Source: JAKLQJ01 sp964534135
GTDB taxonomy: Bacteria; Elusimicrobiota; Elusimicrobia; Elusimicrobiales; UBA9959
Direction: 5' to 3'
DNA: 11,779 nucleotides
Assembly (NCBI GenBank): GCA_964534135.1
Contig: CAZHQC010000075.1
Coordinates: 1-11,779, forward strand
Shown here: piece after piece, positions 1 to 7,310 of the stretch
How the letters are laid out: each line of letters begins with the position of its first letter
Position numbering within the stretch: the first letter of the stretch is position 1
Made by a program: the position numbers and the translations under genes
The notes under the pieces: generated by a model
Database searches by the model: none
The model's input: the letters and a program-made list of their open reading frames with translations, nothing else
Told to the model about the DNA's origin: nothing

Positions 1-78
1 TTGCCTAAAAAAAGTTTCTTGGGACAGCCGTGACCTCTAGGAGACCCCGCCCTGACTGGAAATATCACTGCTATTCTT
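1..78. other. Intergenic edge with a GC-rich patch
   Basis: This short stretch lies downstream of the symporter stop codon and is cut by the window edge. Positions 21-59 are about two-thirds G+C, clearly richer than the AT-rich genes around it. I see no reading frame, RNA gene or convincing hairpin in it. It could be the end of a degraded mobile or repetitive element, but only the composition suggests this. Confidence 0.3.
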
Positions 79-1554
79 TTATACTTCTCTCTTTTTCCCA
101 TCCATTATTGGACCTAATAAATAACCTAAAACAAAAGTTGAAGCCGTACCTATTACTATAAGCCAAGACCAACCAAGACCGATAATTCCAGTCTCAGATA
201 AATATAATAAAACTCCCATACTGACAGCGCTGAAAACCATAGCGAAAATATTGGCGCGATTGGCATGCCGCTTTGTCAATAAACCGAGTAAAAATACTCC
301 GAGCAGGCTCCCCGCCGTTACTCCATTAATTTTGAAAGCGAGCCAAAGCATACCCTCGACAGATTGGCATAAAAAAGCGGTAACAGCCAAGATTAAAGCA
401 AAAGTTATTACACTTATTCTTGAAATTAATAAATAATGTTTTTCGGTTCTATGTTTTGCCAATAATGGCCTGTAAATATCAGTGACAAAAGAAGATGAAA
501 GAGAGCTCAAGGGAGAATCTATACTTGCCAAAATAATAGCCGTTAAAATAAGGCCTTTTAAACCTGCGGGCAGAATATAGAAAGTGAAATGAGAAATTAT
601 TTTATCCGAATTATCTGGCAAAGGCAGAGACGGATTTTGTTTATAGAAAACAAATAAAAGAGAACCAATACCCAAATATAAAAGCACAAGAGGAAATGAA
701 GCGAATATAGTTGCAACTAAAGTTTTCTGGCTGGATTTCCTGGAATCTACCGTAAGCAATCTCTGCATCATTTCCTGATCGGTGCCGAAAGCCGCCATCG
801 AGCCAACCACTCCGTTTATAACGGCAATCCATAAAACATTGGGGTTTTTAACATCCCAAACAAAATTAAAAATTGAAAGTTTTCCCGCCTCCCCGGCAAC
901 CTGCCAAAATTCCAGGAATCCCCCTTGTATATTTAAAAGCAAATAAACAGCTATGCCGATACCCGCAATATAAAAAGTTATAGCTTCAAAAGCTCCGGTC
1001 CAAACAACCGCCTTTATACCGCCGAAAGATATAAAAGCCATACTTATGACGGTAAAAAATAAAAGTGTCATTTTCATATCCCAGCCCATTATGACAGACA
1101 CAGCCAAAGAAGCGGCATAAAGCCTAACTCCCGAGGCCAAAAGACGGGTAATAAAGAAAAATATTGAGCCTGAATATTGTGTGGCGGAACCGAATCTATG
1201 TTTCAAAAATTCATAAATCGTGGTGCAGTTATATTTATAGAAAGCCGGAATAAAAAGATAGGCAATAAGCAAACGCGCGGCGGCGGAACCTATAAAAAAT
1301 TGAAGATATTGCCAATTTTCCTTGAAGCCTACGGCGGGAACGCCGACAATGGTCATAGCGCTTATTTCAGTCGCCACAAAAGAAAGACAGGCCACCCACA
1401 TTGGAGTTTGACGGCGGCCAAGAAAAAAATCCTTGGTGTCTTTTTCGTCTTTCCCTTTGAAATAAGTTATTGCAAATAAAATTAAAAGAGCCCCGCCAAG
1501 AATTGAATAATCCAAGAAGCCTAAACCTGTTATTTCCTTAACCGCATCTGTCAT
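79..1554 (-). CDS. Sodium:solute symporter (SSS family, SLC5-like)
   Basis: Encodes a 491-residue polytopic inner-membrane protein that should couple Na+ entry to uptake of an organic solute. The length and about 13 hydrophobic segments fit the SSS family. Visible family marks are FFLGRR at residues 43-48 followed by the SFVATEISA helix (58-66), FGTDQ near 256-260 with QR shortly after, and the serine-rich DSPLSSLSSS segment at 346-355, the region that usually contributes to the Na2 site. The ATG start has only a weak upstream GAAAG. It lies 73 bp downstream of nagZ on the same strand, separated by a hairpin, and probably belongs to the same transcript. Substrate cannot be read from sequence: sugars, sialic acid and monocarboxylates are all carried by relatives. 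The nagZ linkage makes an amino sugar or cell-wall sugar a reasonable inference. Confidence 0.93.
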   Translation of the reverse strand: MTDAVKEITGLGFLDYSILGGALLILFAITYFKGKDEKDTKDFFLGRRQTPMWVACLSFVATEISAMTIVGVPAVGFKENWQYLQFFIGSAAARLLIAYLFIPAFYKYNCTTIYEFLKHRFGSATQYSGSIFFFITRLLASGVRLYAASLAVSVIMGWDMKMTLLFFTVISMAFISFGGIKAVVWTGAFEAITFYIAGIGIAVYLLLNIQGGFLEFWQVAGEAGKLSIFNFVWDVKNPNVLWIAVINGVVGSMAAFGTDQEMMQRLLTVDSRKSSQKTLVATIFASFPLVLLYLGIGSLLFVFYKQNPSLPLPDNSDKIISHFTFYILPAGLKGLILTAIILASIDSPLSSLSSSFVTDIYRPLLAKHRTEKHYLLISRISVITFALILAVTAFLCQSVEGMLWLAFKINGVTAGSLLGVFLLGLLTKRHANRANIFAMVFSAVSMGVLLYLSETGIIGLGWSWLIVIGTASTFVLGYLLGPIMDGKKREV

Positions 1555-1589
1555 ATATCTAAACTTTCAAGCCTTAACTAATACCCAAT

Positions 1590-1628
1590 AATAAACCAAT
1601 ACAATCCTCGGGGTTGGATTGGTTTATT
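1590..1628 (-). repeat. Hairpin between nagZ and symporter gene
   Basis: AATAAACCAAT (1590-1600) is exactly complementary to ATTGGTTTATT (1618-1628). Past one mismatch the stem continues with about six more pairs, leaving a three-base loop. It begins right at the nagZ stop codon. On the minus strand it is not followed by a clean T-run, so it is more likely an mRNA-stabilising or attenuating stem than a strong terminator. Confidence 0.6.
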
Positions 1629-3100
1629 TAATCCATTTTTAATTTAACCGGCATCTTTCCTCGAGCCTCTTTTTCTCCCATTAATATTTGCGCGACTGTT
1701 TTTTGAAAATCAGGCAAAGCGCAAAAAGAACACAGACCGCCGGATATTTTACGGTTTAAGCCATTAAAGACAAAAGGACTGCCGAAGGAAAGCATTATGG
1801 AATCCTCGGCTAAATTAATTTTATCTGATATCAATTGTTTTTGTTCTTCATTTAGATTGATACTTCCGCTATAAGCGCGGGGCCCTGAAAATGAAGCCAC
1901 TATGAGCTTCTTGGTTTTATGAGGATTAAAAGGAATAATATTAATGCCAAGTTTTTTCATCTCTTCTATAAATATTTTTCCTTGCCAATTATCTGATTGA
2001 ACAAGAGGCTCAAGATAACCCACTGTTTCTCCGGGTTCAATTTCAAACTTTCTATTTTTAAACGCCCAAGCCATGCATTCCTCCGCCACTTCCTCAACAA
2101 ATTTTTTATGCTCTTCGCAACCTATTACACTCGAATCAATCCTATTAAGCATGCCGGCGGAAATTTTAGCTACCATTCTATTTTGCCGGCTTAATGCCTT
2201 TTCTATAATATCATCAAGTAAAACACCTTCCTTATAAGCATTTTCAATCGCCGTAAAAAGGTCAAAAGGATTGTTCGGCACAAGTAAAATATCAGCTCCG
2301 GCTAACAAAGCCATAACACCGGAACGACCTTCATCACTAATGGCATCCATAGAAAGCGCATCCGTAACTACGCAGCCATCGTAACCTATTTCCTTTCTCA
2401 ATAAATTGGTGATTATTTTATGAGAAAAAGAAGAAGCATTTTCAGTATCAATAGCGTCAATTTTCAAATGTCCTATCATTATGGAATCAGCGCTTTTAAC
2501 AAAAGCCTTATAAGGTTTAATTTCAAAATCTAATAACTCCTCTTTACTGCGATTAAGCGTGGGCAAAGTAAGATGAGAATCCGTATCAGTTTCACCATGA
2601 CCGGGAAAATGCTTGATACATGAAACGCAATTATGAGAATTCAAACCGCTTAAATAAGCCGCAGTCATTTCATTTACAAGAGCAATATCATCGCCAAAAG
2701 CTCTGGTATTCACAATGGGATTTTCAGGATTTGAAGCAAAATCCACAACCGGAGCCAAAACCCAATCTACCCCGAGAGCCTTTGATTCAAAAGCGGTTAT
2801 CTCAGCTTTTCTTCTTGCCATAGCGCTTGAGCCTGAAGCTCCTATTGCCATATTAGTCGGTAAGAAAGTGGCATCTTTCAACCATTGTCCTACTCCATTT
2901 TCATAATCCGCGCAAAAAACAAGCGGTGTTTGAGCATATGATTTAAGTTCTTTAACAGTACGAGAAACTTCCTCTACGGTTCCGCCATAAAAACAAAAGC
3001 CTCCAACTCCCATTTGCACAAGTTTAATGGCGTCATCCATTGTAGTTGTGTTAAATCTAAATTCAGGATAAATAAGTCTGGCAAGATTAGTGGATTTCAT
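1628..3100 (-). CDS. nagZ: Beta-N-acetylhexosaminidase, GH3, NagZ-like
   Basis: A 490-residue glycoside hydrolase family 3 enzyme expected to remove terminal GlcNAc from peptidoglycan fragments such as GlcNAc-anhydroMurNAc during wall recycling. The GH3 barrel is clear: KHFPGHG at 163-169, then DSH at 174-176 (the His of this loop is the general acid in NagZ), and VVTDALSMDA at 244-253 with D247 as the predicted nucleophile. There is no signal peptide, which fits the cytoplasmic location of Gram-negative NagZ. It is about 150 residues longer than E. coli NagZ (341). The extra C-terminal part (about 340-490) resembles the second domain of longer GH3 proteins, but I cannot assign its function. 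The ATG start has AGGGG five bases upstream and overlaps the mazG stop as ATGA, so translation is probably coupled. GH3 specificity can drift, but the KHFPGHG/DSH pair favours N-acetylhexosaminidase. Confidence 0.9.
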   Translation of the reverse strand: MKSTNLARLIYPEFRFNTTTMDDAIKLVQMGVGGFCFYGGTVEEVSRTVKELKSYAQTPLVFCADYENGVGQWLKDATFLPTNMAIGASGSSAMARRKAEITAFESKALGVDWVLAPVVDFASNPENPIVNTRAFGDDIALVNEMTAAYLSGLNSHNCVSCIKHFPGHGETDTDSHLTLPTLNRSKEELLDFEIKPYKAFVKSADSIMIGHLKIDAIDTENASSFSHKIITNLLRKEIGYDGCVVTDALSMDAISDEGRSGVMALLAGADILLVPNNPFDLFTAIENAYKEGVLLDDIIEKALSRQNRMVAKISAGMLNRIDSSVIGCEEHKKFVEEVAEECMAWAFKNRKFEIEPGETVGYLEPLVQSDNWQGKIFIEEMKKLGINIIPFNPHKTKKLIVASFSGPRAYSGSINLNEEQKQLISDKINLAEDSIMLSFGSPFVFNGLNRKISGGLCSFCALPDFQKTVAQILMGEKEARGKMPVKLKMD

Positions 3101-3528
3101 TTTTTCCCCTTTTTAACAACCTTTTTTCTTTTTTCATCTTTCTTTATTTTATTCCAAGTAATGAGAACTTCCTCGGATGTTTTAAGCTTCTTCCCGCCAA
3201 AAACATGAGGATGCCGTCTTATAAGCTTTGAATTGATACCTTTGATTACATCTTCAATATTAAAATGACCTTTCTTTTCAGCAAGCGCGCTATGGAAAAC
3301 AACCTGAAGAATAATATCGCCAAGTTCTTCTTTTAAATTCTCCCAATCGGATTTTTTTATGGCGGCTTCGACTTCCCCCGCTTCCTCATGAAGATACTTG
3401 ATAAGAGACTTATGATCCTGCTCTTTATCCCACGGACAGCCATTCTTTCCCAATAGCTCATTCATTATAACTACAAGATCTTTTAATTTACCGCTGTTTT
3501 TAAGTTTGACAACTCTATCTTTATTCAC
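3097..3528 (-). CDS. mazG: MazG-family nucleotide pyrophosphohydrolase
   Basis: A 143-residue single-domain MazG protein that hydrolyses NTPs or dNTPs to the monophosphate plus pyrophosphate, a cytoplasmic house-cleaning role. The family core is intact: CPWDKEQ at 31-37, the metal-binding EEAGE at 48-52 and EELGD at 67-71 (EExxE...ExxD), and RRHPHVFG at 104-111. E. coli MazG (263 residues) carries two such domains; this has one plus a very basic tail rich in Lys. The start is GTG at 3526-3528, supported by GAGGGG five bases upstream. It is first in a minus-strand operon and its stop overlaps the nagZ start (ATGA). It is divergent from thyX, another nucleotide-pool gene. Confidence 0.93.
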   Translation of the reverse strand: MNKDRVVKLKNSGKLKDLVVIMNELLGKNGCPWDKEQDHKSLIKYLHEEAGEVEAAIKKSDWENLKEELGDIILQVVFHSALAEKKGHFNIEDVIKGINSKLIRRHPHVFGGKKLKTSEEVLITWNKIKKDEKRKKVVKKGKK

Positions 3529-3571
3529 ACTATCCCCTCTTAACGCCTCACGCTAATAACACTCCAACGCA

Positions 3572-3586
3572 ATAAATGTCATTTAT
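3572..3586. promoter_or_regulatory. Palindrome, candidate operator
   Basis: ATAAATG-T-CATTTAT is a perfect 15-bp palindrome. It sits eight bases upstream of the proposed thyX -35 box and within the predicted mazG 5' leader. Its size and symmetry suit a dimeric repressor or activator, but no regulator is encoded in this window and AT-rich palindromes also arise by chance. Confidence 0.35.
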
Positions 3587-3593
3587 AGACTAT

Positions 3594-3621
3594 TTGTACA
3601 TTAAAAGTATATAATTATACT
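3594..3621 (+). promoter_or_regulatory. Predicted sigma70-type promoter for thyX
   Basis: TTGTAC (3594-3599) and TATACT (3616-3621) are separated by 16 bases. Transcription would begin near 3628, giving a leader of about 25 nt that carries GGAGGG (3644-3649) just before the thyX ATG. Called by eye from consensus resemblance. Confidence 0.5.
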
Positions 3622-3641
3622 ATTCATAAACACAATATCAA
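3614..3641 (-). promoter_or_regulatory. Predicted sigma70-type promoter for mazG-nagZ
   Basis: Read on the minus strand, TTGATA (3641-3636), a 16-base spacer and a perfect TATAAT (3619-3614) form a strong promoter match pointing toward mazG, with a leader of roughly 80 nt. Its -10 box physically overlaps the -10 box of the thyX promoter on the other strand, so the two cannot both be occupied at once. Confidence 0.55.
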
Positions 3642-3652
3642 TCGGAGGGACG

Positions 3653-4363
3653 ATGACAAAAACTGAAGAAAAAACCGACAGTCATCTATATAATATTTTA
3701 GATAAAGGTTTCGTAAAATTAGTGGATTTTATGGGTAGTGATGCCAGAGCGGTTGATTCCGCAAGAGTTTCTTTCGGCTCAAAATCCAAAGGAGAAACGC
3801 AGGATAAACGCCTTATCGAATATCTTTTAAAGCATCAGCACCATACGCCTTTTGAACATTGTGTATTTCAATTTCACATAAAATGTCCTATTTTCGTCGC
3901 AAGACAATGGATGAGACATCGTTGGGGTTCCTATAATGAAATAAGCGCCAGATATTCGGAAGTTAAGGAAGAATTTTATATCCCGGAAAAATTCAGACTT
4001 CAAGACACCCTCAATAAACAAGGATCCATTGAAGGAAATTCTTTTGATAATGAAAAACTTCTCAAAGATTATTCCACATCAATTGACGCTTCTTTCAAAA
4101 CATATAAATCTCTGCTTGCCTCGGGAGTAGCCCGTGAAATGGCCAGGATGGCCCTGCCGGTAGCGCAATACACACAGTTTTACTGGTCTGCAAACGCGCG
4201 CAGCCTTTTAAATTTTCTCTCTCTTAGAATGGACTCTCACGCACAACTTGAAATAAGAGAATATGCCGATGCCATGGCGAAAATATTTAAAGAAAAAATG
4301 CCTTGGACCTGGGATGCTTTCATTAAAACCCAAGACTATACCGGAGATAGTAACAAGGCATAA
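3653..4363 (+). CDS. thyX: Flavin-dependent thymidylate synthase ThyX
   Basis: A 236-residue FAD-dependent enzyme making dTMP from dUMP with methylenetetrahydrofolate and NAD(P)H in the cytoplasm. The ThyX signature RHR-x7-S is exact (RHR at 88-90, S98) within RHRWGSYNEISARYS, and the upstream HHTPFEH (63-69) and the C-terminal NARSLLNFLSLRM block are also present. Length is typical (220-250). The ATG start has a strong GGAGGG about 3-4 bases upstream. It is first of the plus-strand series and divergent from mazG. Organisms with ThyX usually lack ThyA, so this is probably the cell's only route to dTMP; that cannot be tested inside the window. Confidence 0.97.
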   Translation: MTKTEEKTDSHLYNILDKGFVKLVDFMGSDARAVDSARVSFGSKSKGETQDKRLIEYLLKHQHHTPFEHCVFQFHIKCPIFVARQWMRHRWGSYNEISARYSEVKEEFYIPEKFRLQDTLNKQGSIEGNSFDNEKLLKDYSTSIDASFKTYKSLLASGVAREMARMALPVAQYTQFYWSANARSLLNFLSLRMDSHAQLEIREYADAMAKIFKEKMPWTWDAFIKTQDYTGDSNKA

Positions 4364-4394
4364 GGCGCATCAAATAACCAAGAGGCATAATAAT

Positions 4395-5270
4395 ATGAAA
4401 AAAATCTCCGTATTTTCCGCTCTCACACTGATATTTTTTCTTTCCTCACAGATAAAAGCTTTTGATGTAGATTTAATAAAATCAAAATCGGTTATCATCT
4501 CCAAAGATAATATTAAAAAAATGGAAAGAGGAGATATGGAGATATATATTCCCATTCAAGGAATAACCACCGCTCAAGATACTTTTGATATTTTGGCGCC
4601 ATTTGATGGAAGAATTGAAGATGTGAGGCCAGAACTCTTTGATTTAATTGATAAAGAAGAAATCCTTGCAAAAACGGTCTCTGCAAAAATGGCCGCGATA
4701 ATCGATTCAAGCTCGGGAATGTCCAAAAAACAAATGATAAGAAGATGGAGCGAGGTATTCAAATTTTATGATGTTAAAGCAGAATATCGAGGCATAGTGA
4801 CCCATGTATATATTAAAAGCAAAGATTTGGTTAATAAAGGTGACAGACTTTTTACTATTGCCAGAAAAGTCATGTTAATCGGTAAGAACACCAAACCCGT
4901 TTATTGCCCATTACAAAACGGCCTTCCCGCCACCATGAGCTATTTTAAAGACACATCCTTCAAATTAAAATCTGTTCTTACGAAATTTTTGCCGCTCCAG
5001 CCCAATTCTTTTTATTATAGATTATGGCTTGATACGGGAAAGCTTAAAGACAAAACAATGATAGGAGAACGCTTTACAGGCTATTTGTTTGTAGGAAGAA
5101 CTGAAGACGCCAGAATTGTTCCGACAAATTCCCTTATAAACATACAAAACAGGAAATACATGATACTTGAGGTAAAAACCGGTCTTGTAACTCCGAAGTC
5201 TACCGAAATATTAAAATTGGGCAATCATTATATCAGCCCAAAACACGGCAAGACAATATTATCTGATTAA
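4395..5270 (+). CDS. Secreted HlyD/MFP-like periplasmic adaptor
   Basis: A 291-residue protein with a classical signal peptide (MKK, then a hydrophobic run, cleavage near IKA-FD at 22/23). The rest resembles membrane-fusion proteins of efflux systems. Two lipoyl-like half-motifs occur (ILAPFDGRIEDV at 67-78; YRGIVTHVYIKSKDLVNKGDRL at 131-152), joined by only about 35 residues where adaptors carry an alpha-hairpin. A beta-barrel-like segment follows with IGERFTGYL near 223-231 and VPTNSLI at 242-248. The start was chosen at ATG 4395 because it begins the signal peptide and has AGAGG about nine bases upstream; an upstream in-frame ATG would lie inside thyX. No inner-membrane pump or outer-membrane factor is adjacent, so it is an orphan here. 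The hairpin is short and similarity weak, so the role in transport is inferred. Confidence 0.65.
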   Translation: MKKISVFSALTLIFFLSSQIKAFDVDLIKSKSVIISKDNIKKMERGDMEIYIPIQGITTAQDTFDILAPFDGRIEDVRPELFDLIDKEEILAKTVSAKMAAIIDSSSGMSKKQMIRRWSEVFKFYDVKAEYRGIVTHVYIKSKDLVNKGDRLFTIARKVMLIGKNTKPVYCPLQNGLPATMSYFKDTSFKLKSVLTKFLPLQPNSFYYRLWLDTGKLKDKTMIGERFTGYLFVGRTEDARIVPTNSLINIQNRKYMILEVKTGLVTPKSTEILKLGNHYISPKHGKTILSD

Positions 5271-5306
5271 GTGAGATAATTCCGGCGCTTTAATGGAGAA
5301 ATAAAC

Positions 5307-6002
5307 ATGAATAAACTTAAAGAACAAAATACGCTTTATTCAAGTTTTATGTTTCTTAAGCTTGATTCCGCATTTAGAAGATTGGAAACAAATGAAAAAA
5401 TAGCCGCCAAACAGGAATTTGAAAATGTAATTGCCCAGCACCAAGAGAAACTTTTTCTCCGAACTTATCAGATAAACGGTTTGCGCTCGGATTGCGACTT
5501 TCTTATGTGGAGAATTTCAAACGATTTGGAACATTTACAAGATATGTGCGCAAAAACTTTTTTGGATGGCGTAGGAAAATACCTTAGCCCTGTCCATTCT
5601 TTTATAGGACTTTATCATCAAAAACCCAATACCTTAAAAGAAGATTTGGATTTTGGTTTTATCCCTAAAGATATATTTGGAAAATTTAAATTCATGCTTG
5701 TGCATCCTGTAATAAAATCACAGTTATGGTATGAACTATCGGATGAAGAAAGAGAAAATCTTATACAAGAAAGAGGAAAAGTTGTTTCAAAACATACTGA
5801 TGTATCGGAACATTTTTTTTCCTCCTACGGTCTTGATGACCATGAATTGGTAGTAACAAGAGAAGCTAAAAATCTCCAAGAGCTTCTAATGGCAACAAAA
5901 GAACTTAAGACTCAAAAAATTAAAAATTTTACACTCACAGACAGACCGGTATTAATGTGTATTGGAAAAGATTTAAGCATTATTTTAGATACTATATCGT
6001 AA
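5307..6002 (+). CDS. Chlorite dismutase-family protein lacking heme ligand
   Basis: A 231-residue protein whose second half matches the chlorite dismutase/HemQ (coproheme decarboxylase) family. Marks are GLRSDCDFLMW at 58-68, HPVIKS followed by WYELSDEER (141-149), and GLDDHELVVTRE at 175-186. Ungapped alignment from WYxLxxEER places the family's axial heme histidine at residue 156, but this protein has Arg (codon AGA at 5772-5774). The distal Arg of true chlorite dismutases, seven residues before GLDD, is Glu168. Heme binding by the usual geometry and chlorite dismutation are therefore unlikely. It has no signal peptide. A GGAG lies eight bases before ATG. It follows the adaptor gene by 36 bp and is probably co-transcribed. 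Fold assignment is good, function unknown. Confidence 0.75.
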   Translation: MNKLKEQNTLYSSFMFLKLDSAFRRLETNEKIAAKQEFENVIAQHQEKLFLRTYQINGLRSDCDFLMWRISNDLEHLQDMCAKTFLDGVGKYLSPVHSFIGLYHQKPNTLKEDLDFGFIPKDIFGKFKFMLVHPVIKSQLWYELSDEERENLIQERGKVVSKHTDVSEHFFSSYGLDDHELVVTREAKNLQELLMATKELKTQKIKNFTLTDRPVLMCIGKDLSIILDTIS

Positions 6003-6004
6003 AA

Positions 6005-6084
6005 AGAAGTCAGAAGTCAGAAGCAAGAAATAAGAGAAAAAGGAAACTCCTTATAACTCCGACCTCTATCCTCTGACCTCTTGC
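6005..6084. repeat. Convergent heptamer-repeat element before glgC
   Basis: The left arm (6005-6039) reads as five degenerate 7-nt units, AGAAGTC, AGAAGTC, AGAAGCA, AGAAATA, AGAGAAA. The right arm (6057-6084) is four pyrimidine units, CTCCGAC, CTCTATC, CTCTGAC, CTCTTGC. The reverse complement of the right arm resembles the left arm, so the whole can fold as an imperfect hairpin, tipped by AAGGA/TCCTT (6040-6052). It fills nearly all of the gap between the chlorite dismutase-family gene and glgC. Confidence 0.7.
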
Positions 6085-6102
6085 TGTAATAAGGGGGCTT
6101 TG

Positions 6103-7308
6103 ATGAGAATTATTGGTTTAATAATGGCAGGAGGTAAAGGTGAAAGACTTTATCCTCTTACAAAAGAACGCTCAAAACCTGCAGTGCCCTTCGGGGGGAA
6201 ATATAGAATTATAGATTTTGTATTAGCTAATTTTATAAATTCAGGCATCTTCTCAGTCTATGTTTTGGTGCAATATCTCTCACAATCATTAATAGAATAT
6301 CTCCGCAACAGATCAACCGAAGGAATAACAAAAGATCATTTTATAACCGTAGTTCCCCCTCAGATGAGACTTGGTGAAATGTGGTATAGAGGCACCGCAG
6401 ATGCCGTAAATCAAAATTTAAACCTTGTTAATGATTATGGCCCCGACCTTGTAGCCGTTTTTGGCGCCGATCATATTTACAGAATGGATATACAACAAAT
6501 GATTAAATTTCATGTGGAAAGCAAGGCGGATGTAACTGTCGCGGCGCTTGGTGTTCCACTTAAAGAAGCTTCAAGATTCGGCATCGTCTCTGTGGATGCA
6601 AAGAACAGAATGATCGGTTTTGATGAAAAACCCAAAAAAGGCAAACCTATTCCTTCAGATCCTAATACTGTTTATGCCTCAATGGGTAATTATATATTCA
6701 ACTATGACGCTTTAGTCAAAATTCTACATGAAGAATCAGGAGACAATCGCGGCCTTGATTTTGGAAAAACAATCCTTCCCAATATTTTTAAACAGTATAA
6801 AGTTTTTGTTTATAATTTCAGCAATCAAACTTTGCCCGGCACTCAAAAATATGAGGAACAAAATTATTGGAGAGATGTTGGCACCATAGAATCTTATTGG
6901 CAATCTCATATGGATATCTTGGGCGCAAAAGCCAAGCTTGAATTAAATAATAAGGCCTGGCCTATTCAATCACATAAACTGGACCTGCCCCCCGCTAAAG
7001 TTATTGAATCAAATCTTCAAAATTGCATGATAAGCGATGGCTGTGTTATAAATAAATCCTCGCTTAAAAGATGCATTCTCTCAAGTTCGGTCAAGATTCA
7101 TGAGCACTGCCAACTTGAGGACTGTATAATAATGGATTCCTGTGAAATAAAAGCCGGAGTAAAAATGAAGAAAGTTATTATGGATAGATTTAATACCATC
7201 GAAGCTAAAACTTCAATAGGTTTTAATTCTAAAAATGATATTCAGCGCTATTATATGGACCCTGACGGCATAGTGGTTATTCCGCGCGGAATTTCAAAGT
7301 GGAAATAA
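6103..7308 (+). CDS. glgC: Glucose-1-phosphate adenylyltransferase GlgC
   Basis: A 401-residue ADP-glucose pyrophosphorylase: glucose-1-phosphate plus ATP gives ADP-glucose plus pyrophosphate, the committed step of bacterial glycogen synthesis. The nucleotidyltransferase domain shows MAGGKGERLYPLT (8-20), RSKPAVPFGGKYRIIDF (23-39), WYRGTADAV (94-102), GADHIYRMD (121-129) and later YWRDVGTIESYW. The C-terminal part (from about 290) has the hexapeptide-like pattern of a left-handed beta-helix with VI/CI/II periodicity. Length is close to typical GlgC (about 400-430). ATG at 6103 is preferred over the in-frame TTG one codon earlier because GGGGG (6093-6097) then has a five-base spacing. Allosteric regulation is expected for the family, but the effector cannot be predicted. 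Its neighbour across a repeat element is a GH57 enzyme. Confidence 0.97.
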   Translation: MRIIGLIMAGGKGERLYPLTKERSKPAVPFGGKYRIIDFVLANFINSGIFSVYVLVQYLSQSLIEYLRNRSTEGITKDHFITVVPPQMRLGEMWYRGTADAVNQNLNLVNDYGPDLVAVFGADHIYRMDIQQMIKFHVESKADVTVAALGVPLKEASRFGIVSVDAKNRMIGFDEKPKKGKPIPSDPNTVYASMGNYIFNYDALVKILHEESGDNRGLDFGKTILPNIFKQYKVFVYNFSNQTLPGTQKYEEQNYWRDVGTIESYWQSHMDILGAKAKLELNNKAWPIQSHKLDLPPAKVIESNLQNCMISDGCVINKSSLKRCILSSSVKIHEHCQLEDCIIMDSCEIKAGVKMKKVIMDRFNTIEAKTSIGFNSKNDIQRYYMDPDGIVVIPRGISKWK

Positions 7309-7310
7309 GC

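Noticed and set aside
1177..1479. A 100-codon plus-strand open frame opposite the symporter gene.
   Set aside because: It is antisense to a strongly conserved membrane protein, has no recognisable motif and no ribosome binding site.
3610..3615. A TATAAT on the plus strand as the thyX -10 box.
   Set aside because: It would be only 10 bases from the TTGTAC box; TATACT at 3616-3621 gives a normal 16-base spacer.
4263..4394. An upstream in-frame ATG would lengthen the adaptor protein by 44 residues.
   Set aside because: It lies inside thyX and would place a charged segment ahead of a textbook signal peptide; ATG 4395 has its own ribosome binding site.
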